From DASVRA01 sp036388855 (GTDB lineage Bacteria > Pseudomonadota > Alphaproteobacteria > Caulobacterales > Caulobacteraceae), in assembly GCA_036388855.1 (NCBI GenBank), contig DASVRA010000036.1, positions 1-64,000 on the forward strand: 64,000 nucleotides of DNA. The letters run 5' to 3'. The notes under the pieces were generated by a model. It did not search any database. It saw only the letters and a list, made by a program, of their open reading frames with translations, and was not told where the DNA came from. Within the stretch, counting starts at the first letter, position 1. Each line of letters opens with the position of its first letter. A program made the translations under genes and the position numbers. Shown here piece after piece: positions 60,420-64,000 of the stretch.

Positions 60420-60917
60420 ATGTCCGTCGACGTCAACGACCGCGCTGAAGTCGAATCCGACCTCTGGGACCAGATCAAGGACGCCCGCGTCGGTATGCTC
60501 GGCGCCATGAGCGGCCCGCCGCGCCACTTCCAGCCGATGACGCCTTATGCGGACAGGGACGAGGGCCGCATCTGGTTCTTCACCCGGCGCGACACCGAGT
60601 TGTTCAAGTACCTCGGGAGCGGGCGCGAGGCGATGTTCATCATCCAGAACAGCAAATATCAGGCCTGCATCGCCGGCCGCCTGACCGAACGCACCGACCG
60701 CGCCAAGGTCGAGGAGCATTGGAACCCGGTCGTGGCCTCCTGGTATCCTGAAGGCAAGGACGACCCCCAGCTCGCCATGGTCAGCTTCGAGTGCAAGGAC
60801 GCGGAGATATGGCTGAACCAGGTGAGCCCCGTCCGCTTCGCCTGGGAAGTCGCCAAGGCCAACGCGACGGACTCCGTGCCGGACATGGGCGACCGGGCTT
60901 CGCTGAGTTTCAACTAA
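60420..60917 (+). CDS. Pyridoxamine-5'-phosphate-oxidase-fold stress protein
   Basis: A 165-residue flavin-binding split-barrel protein. The pattern VESDLWDQIKDARVGMLGAM, RIWFFTRRDTELFKYLGSGR and SFECKDAEIWLNQVSPVRFA fits the general-stress FMN-binding / PNPOx-like group (GsiB-associated protein 26 type). The ATG at 60420 has GAGGAG about 9-14 bases upstream; the frame continues upstream only as a shadow. It is convergent with ftsA, leaving 7 bases between stops. Biochemical role is unknown; flavin reduction is likely. Confidence 0.85.
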   Translation: MSVDVNDRAEVESDLWDQIKDARVGMLGAMSGPPRHFQPMTPYADRDEGRIWFFTRRDTELFKYLGSGREAMFIIQNSKYQACIAGRLTERTDRAKVEEHWNPVVASWYPEGKDDPQLAMVSFECKDAEIWLNQVSPVRFAWEVAKANATDSVPDMGDRASLSFN

Positions 60918-60924
60918 GCGATCG

Positions 60925-62253
60925 CTAGAGGTTCGCCTTCAGCCACCCCACCGCCCGCTTGACCGGACTCGCGCCGTCGTTGGCGCTGGGCGGGCGCGGG
61001 CGGCCGTCGAGCAGCGATCGGGTGGAAACCGCTTCCCGCGGGCCAAAGGCGGCGCGCTGAAGCACGCCGGCGGCGGCGCAGAAGGCGGGGCCCGAGGCCG
61101 CGTCGGCGAGGTGCGGCGTGCGGCGGGGGCGGCCGAGGCGTACGGGGCGGTCGAACACCCGCACCGCGACTTCGCGCACGCCCGCGAGCTGGCTGGCGCC
61201 GCCGGTCAGCACCATACCCGCGCCGGGGTCGAGCGGGGCGCCCGAGGCCTTCAGCCGCTCGCGCAGCAGCTCCAGCGTCTCTTCGACGCGCGGGGCGATG
61301 ATGCCCTTGAGCAGGGAGCGGGGCGCGACCACCGGGCCGGCGCCGACGTCGTCTCCGCGCGGGGGCGCCTCGATCATCTCGCGGTCCTCGTTGGCCGAGG
61401 CGATGGCCGAGCCGTGGAGGGTCTTGATCCGCTCTGCGCCGGCGACTGTGGTGGAGAGCCCCCGCGCGATGTCGGCGGTCACATGGGCGCCGCCCACGGG
61501 CAGGCTGTCGACGTGCACCAGGGCGCTGTTGGCGAACACCGACACCGAGGTCGAGCCGCCGCCCATGTCGACGCAGATGCAGCCGAGCTCCATCTCGTCG
61601 TCCTCGATCGCCGCGAGCGCCGAGACGAAGGGGGCGGCCACGGCGCCCTCGAACTGCAGGTGGGCGCGCTCGACGCAGTAGCCGAGCGTGTTGAAGGCGC
61701 TCTCGGAGATGGAAACCACCAGCAGCTCCAGCCCGAGCGTGCGGCCGAACATCGAGCGGGGGTCGTGCACGCCCTTCTGCGCGTCCACCGACCAGGCGAT
61801 CGGCAGGAAGTGGATCGGGCGGCGGCCGGGCAGGCGCAAGTTGGAGAGAGCGTGGGCGATGGCGCGCGAGCAGTCGGCGTCGGAGATCGGGCGGGCGCCC
61901 ACCGATACCTGACCCGTGACCCGCACGCTCTGGATCTGCCCGCCCGAGGTGGCGACGGTGACGCCCGCCACCGACAATCCGGCCATGGCCTCGGCGCGCT
62001 CCACCGCCTGGGCGATCGCCTCGACCGCCTCTTCGGTGTTGACGATGGCGCCGCCGCGCACGCCGCGCGACTGGACGTAGCCGACCCCGGCGGTGGTCAG
62101 CGTGCGGTCGCCCTTGCGGACGCCGTCGGGCTTCATGATGAAGCAGCTGATCTTGGACGCGCCGAGGTCCACCGCCGCGATCAGCGGCTGGCGGTGCGGC
62201 GTCAGAACCTTCAATCCGTCGCGCGCCTGGCGACGATCTTCGAGACGCGACAT
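60925..62253 (-). CDS. ftsA: Cell division protein FtsA
   Basis: A 442-residue actin-like protein that anchors FtsZ to the membrane. Nucleotide motifs: IAAVDLGASKISCFIMKP (phosphate 1), CICVDMGGGSTSVSVFANSA (phosphate 2) and MVLTGGASQLAGVREVA (adenosine). The C-terminus ends in an amphipathic helix, PVKRAVGWLKANL, the membrane-targeting sequence. The ATG at 62253 (GGGGGAATT upstream) opens on MSRLEDRRQARDG; the longer frame is a shadow. It follows ftsQ by 55 bases. In Caulobacter ftsZ comes next, but a convergent stress-protein gene is found here instead. Confidence 0.96.
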   Translation of the reverse strand: MSRLEDRRQARDGLKVLTPHRQPLIAAVDLGASKISCFIMKPDGVRKGDRTLTTAGVGYVQSRGVRGGAIVNTEEAVEAIAQAVERAEAMAGLSVAGVTVATSGGQIQSVRVTGQVSVGARPISDADCSRAIAHALSNLRLPGRRPIHFLPIAWSVDAQKGVHDPRSMFGRTLGLELLVVSISESAFNTLGYCVERAHLQFEGAVAAPFVSALAAIEDDEMELGCICVDMGGGSTSVSVFANSALVHVDSLPVGGAHVTADIARGLSTTVAGAERIKTLHGSAIASANEDREMIEAPPRGDDVGAGPVVAPRSLLKGIIAPRVEETLELLRERLKASGAPLDPGAGMVLTGGASQLAGVREVAVRVFDRPVRLGRPRRTPHLADAASGPAFCAAAGVLQRAAFGPREAVSTRSLLDGRPRPPSANDGASPVKRAVGWLKANL

Positions 62254-62308
62254 CAATTCCCCCCCGTGGCCGGTTCTCGGCCCCGCCCGCACGGGCGGTC
62301 GTTGAACA

Positions 62309-63415
62309 TTATTCGTCTTCCGCCGAGACCGGCTCGGCCTTGGCCGGCGCTGGCTTCGCTTCCGTCGTCGGCTTCGCCTTGGCCGCCGGCTTTGCTTCGG
62401 TCTTGGGCTTCGGCTTTACCGTCGGCTTCACTTCGATCAACGCGACCTTTGTCTCCGTGATCGGAGACGCAGTCTGTGCCGCCGCCTCCGCCGTGGCGGT
62501 TCCCGTCGAGGCCGCCGCCTGTGTGGCTGCCGGAAGCAGCGGCGCGGGCGGCGGCAGGCCGCGCGGCCGCACGGCCACCAACTCCGGGTCGCGCAGGTCG
62601 ATGCGTTCGAAGCCGAGCTCCAACAGGCGCCTTTGCTGGTCGAGACGGTCGAGCTGGATCAGCGCCGCCTCCTCGCCCACGGCGGGCAGTTGGATGATGC
62701 CGCCGTCCTTGAGCCGCAGGTCCCAGCGGCGCCCGTCCACCCGCACGATGGCTTCGATCCGTTGCGCCAGCCTCGGCCGCGCCTTCACCAGCGGCAGTAT
62801 CTGCGCGGCGCCTTCGTTCGCGCCCGCGCCCACCACCAGCGGCAGCTCAGGGAAGCGGGCGGGGTCGGCCTCGCGGATTACAGCGCCTTGCCCATCAACG
62901 ACAAATAGCCGCCCGCCCCGCTGCCAGACAGCCCGTCCCGGCCGTTCGCGCACGGCGATGACCACCGTGTCAGGCAGCAGGCGAACGATGGTGGCCTGCT
63001 TGACCCAGCCCACCTTCTCGACCCGCTGACGCATGGCTTCGAGGTCGAGGCCCAGCACCGGCTGGTCCTTGCGCAGCCCTGAGGCCCTGAGAATGTCCGC
63101 GCGGGCCTCGGGCGAGGCGCCCTGGATGTGCACCGCGTTCAACTTGAACCCGGCCGCGGCGGCCTGGGCGTCGAAGGCCGAGGCGAGCGCCTGGGCGCGT
63201 CCGCCGGTGGCGAGGGCCGCGGCTCCGCCAGCCACGAGGACCAGGGCGGCGACGGCCACGGCGGCGGTGGGGCCAAGGCCCAGGCCCTGGGCGGCTTCGA
63301 GCTTGGCGGGGGCGTAGGCAACCTGACGCACCTTGCCCCGGGGACGGGGCTGGGACTTGGGCGCGGCCTTCGGCCGGGGCGCCTCTAGGGTCGCCCCCCG
63401 CATTCCCGCGGGCAT
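62309..63415 (-). CDS. ftsQ: Cell division protein FtsQ
   Basis: A 368-residue bitopic division protein. After a basic N-terminus it has one helix near 53-75 (AVAVAALVLVAGGAAALATG), then a POTRA domain (LNAVHIQGASPEARADILRA, DQPVLGLDLEAMRQRVEKVG) and a beta domain. The last 50 residues are Lys/Pro/Ala/Glu-rich (VKPKPKTEAKPAAKAKPTTE), an unusual extension; typical FtsQ is near 300 residues or fewer. The ATG at 63415 has GGAGG about 8 bases upstream and overlaps ddl by 31 bases; GTG 63436 is an alternative. Confidence 0.92.
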   Translation of the reverse strand: MPAGMRGATLEAPRPKAAPKSQPRPRGKVRQVAYAPAKLEAAQGLGLGPTAAVAVAALVLVAGGAAALATGGRAQALASAFDAQAAAAGFKLNAVHIQGASPEARADILRASGLRKDQPVLGLDLEAMRQRVEKVGWVKQATIVRLLPDTVVIAVRERPGRAVWQRGGRLFVVDGQGAVIREADPARFPELPLVVGAGANEGAAQILPLVKARPRLAQRIEAIVRVDGRRWDLRLKDGGIIQLPAVGEEAALIQLDRLDQQRRLLELGFERIDLRDPELVAVRPRGLPPPAPLLPAATQAAASTGTATAEAAAQTASPITETKVALIEVKPTVKPKPKTEAKPAAKAKPTTEAKPAPAKAEPVSAEDE

Positions 63416-64000
63416 GAAGCGTCCTCCACTATCCACTGAACCAGGTCGTCGTAGCTCATGCCCAGATGCGCGGCCTGTTCGGGGACCAGCGAGGTCGGCG
63501 TCATGCCGGGCTGAGTGTTGACCTCCAGCAGAACAAGAACGTCCTTAAGATCGTCATAACGGAAGTCGCTCCGGGTAACCCCGCAGCAACCAAGCGCGCC
63601 GTGCGCGAGCTCGGCCTGACGCAGGCAGCGCTCGAAGATCTGCGGCGGCAGGTCGGGCGGATTGACCACATGGCGGGAGCCGCCCTCGCCGTATTTCGCC
63701 TCGTAGTCGTAGAAGCCGGAGACGGCGATGATGTCGGTGACGGTGAGCGCGCGGGGGCCAGCCTTTTCGCCCAGGACCGAGACGCAGAGTTCGCGGCCAG
63801 CGACATATGGCTCCACCATCACCTGCTCGCCGTAGGTCCAACTGTCGGAGGCCAGCTCCTGGGGCGGCGAGTTGGCGCCTTCGAACACGCGGAAGACGCC
63901 GACCGAGGAGCCCTCGGCGTTCGGCTTGACCACATAGGGCGGCTCGATCACGTGCCGCCGCGCCGCTTCGAAGCGGTCGAAGAGGCCGCCCGCCGGCACC
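63385..64000 (-). CDS. ddl: D-alanine--D-alanine ligase, 5' end beyond window
   Basis: The C-terminal 205 residues of an ATP-grasp ligase that joins two D-alanines for peptidoglycan. Motifs: VVKPNAEGSSVGVFRVF (ATP-binding lysine and glycine loop), VMVEPYVAGRELCVSVLGEK, FYDYEAKYGEGGSRHVVNPP (substrate loop) and VLLEVNTQPGMTPTSLVPEQ (metal ligands Glu and Asn). The N-terminus lies past 64000. It overlaps ftsQ by 31 bases, in the standard ddl-ftsQ-ftsA order. Confidence 0.95.
   Translation of the reverse strand, partial: VPAGGLFDRFEAARRHVIEPPYVVKPNAEGSSVGVFRVFEGANSPPQELASDSWTYGEQVMVEPYVAGRELCVSVLGEKAGPRALTVTDIIAVSGFYDYEAKYGEGGSRHVVNPPDLPPQIFERCLRQAELAHGALGCCGVTRSDFRYDDLKDVLVLLEVNTQPGMTPTSLVPEQAAHLGMSYDDLVQWIVEDASCPRECGGRP

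Overview
The window is a GC-rich (about 70 percent), gene-dense stretch of an alphaproteobacterial chromosome, most likely from Caulobacterales (Phenylobacterium/Caulobacter-like). The evidence is a PodJ-type polarity protein with coiled coil, one membrane helix, Sel1 repeats and a peptidoglycan-binding tail; GANTC and TTAA-N7-TTAA motifs (the CcrM and CtrA signatures) in front of it; a ddl-ftsQ-ftsA segment; an alphaproteobacterial ccmE-ccmF-ccmH-degP-regulator-kinase-glnE neighbourhood; and a large TonB-dependent receptor. I see no rRNA, tRNA, CRISPR array, prophage or insertion sequence, and no gene-free gap above 300 bases. The longest gaps are 15083-15367, 33707-33958 and 59936-60149, and each is described. 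This is core chromosome with small accessory pockets.

Layout. 1-4215: a possible gene tail, then a trehalose operon (otsA, otsB, a GH15 glycosidase) with overlapping ends. 4279-7929: sulfotransferase and two glycosyltransferases (surface glycan). 8037-13685: smc, a DsbA-like protein, a DUF721/DciA protein and two small unknowns. 13796-15082: an OmpA-family porin. 15368-19878: three glycan-transfer genes. 19942-23723: an oxidoreductase, PP2C phosphatase, glutamate racemase (murI) and SRPBCC run. 23834-30459: TonB receptor, TPR-sulfotransferase and the glutathione formaldehyde pathway. 30530-32067: cobalamin adenosyltransferase, a small twin-helix protein and a TetR regulator. 32134-33706: two paralogous RTX calcium-binding proteins. 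33959-38484: aminopeptidase N and a PAS histidine kinase of the PleC/DivJ type. 38555-40523: a compact ECF sigma, anti-sigma, periplasmic sensor and EF-hand set. 40565-51850: glnE, a two-component pair, degP, and cytochrome c maturation genes with a chromate transporter (chrA) placed between ccmF and ccmH. 51921-55655: a conserved unknown, glycosyltransferase, CBS protein and O-antigen ligase-like protein. 55799-60917: DoxX, the PdeM phosphoesterase, podJ, a small membrane protein and a flavin-reductase-fold stress protein. 60925-64000: ftsA, ftsQ and a partial ddl.

How the parts fit. Much of the window serves the envelope and cell cycle: peptidoglycan precursor supply (murI, ddl), division (ftsQ, ftsA), polarity (podJ and the kinase), chromosome segregation (smc), periplasmic quality control (degP and its two-component neighbours) and glycan synthesis. 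The most noteworthy signals are the GANTC/CtrA-like control regions in front of podJ and the PAS kinase, chrA inside the cytochrome c maturation locus with a 4-base overlap onto ccmH, the absence of ftsZ after ftsA, the sigma/anti-sigma/EF-hand set, and a family of palindromic REP-like repeats that touches the ends of several genes, including the start of glnE. No function was confirmed by database search; names rest on motifs, lengths and context.
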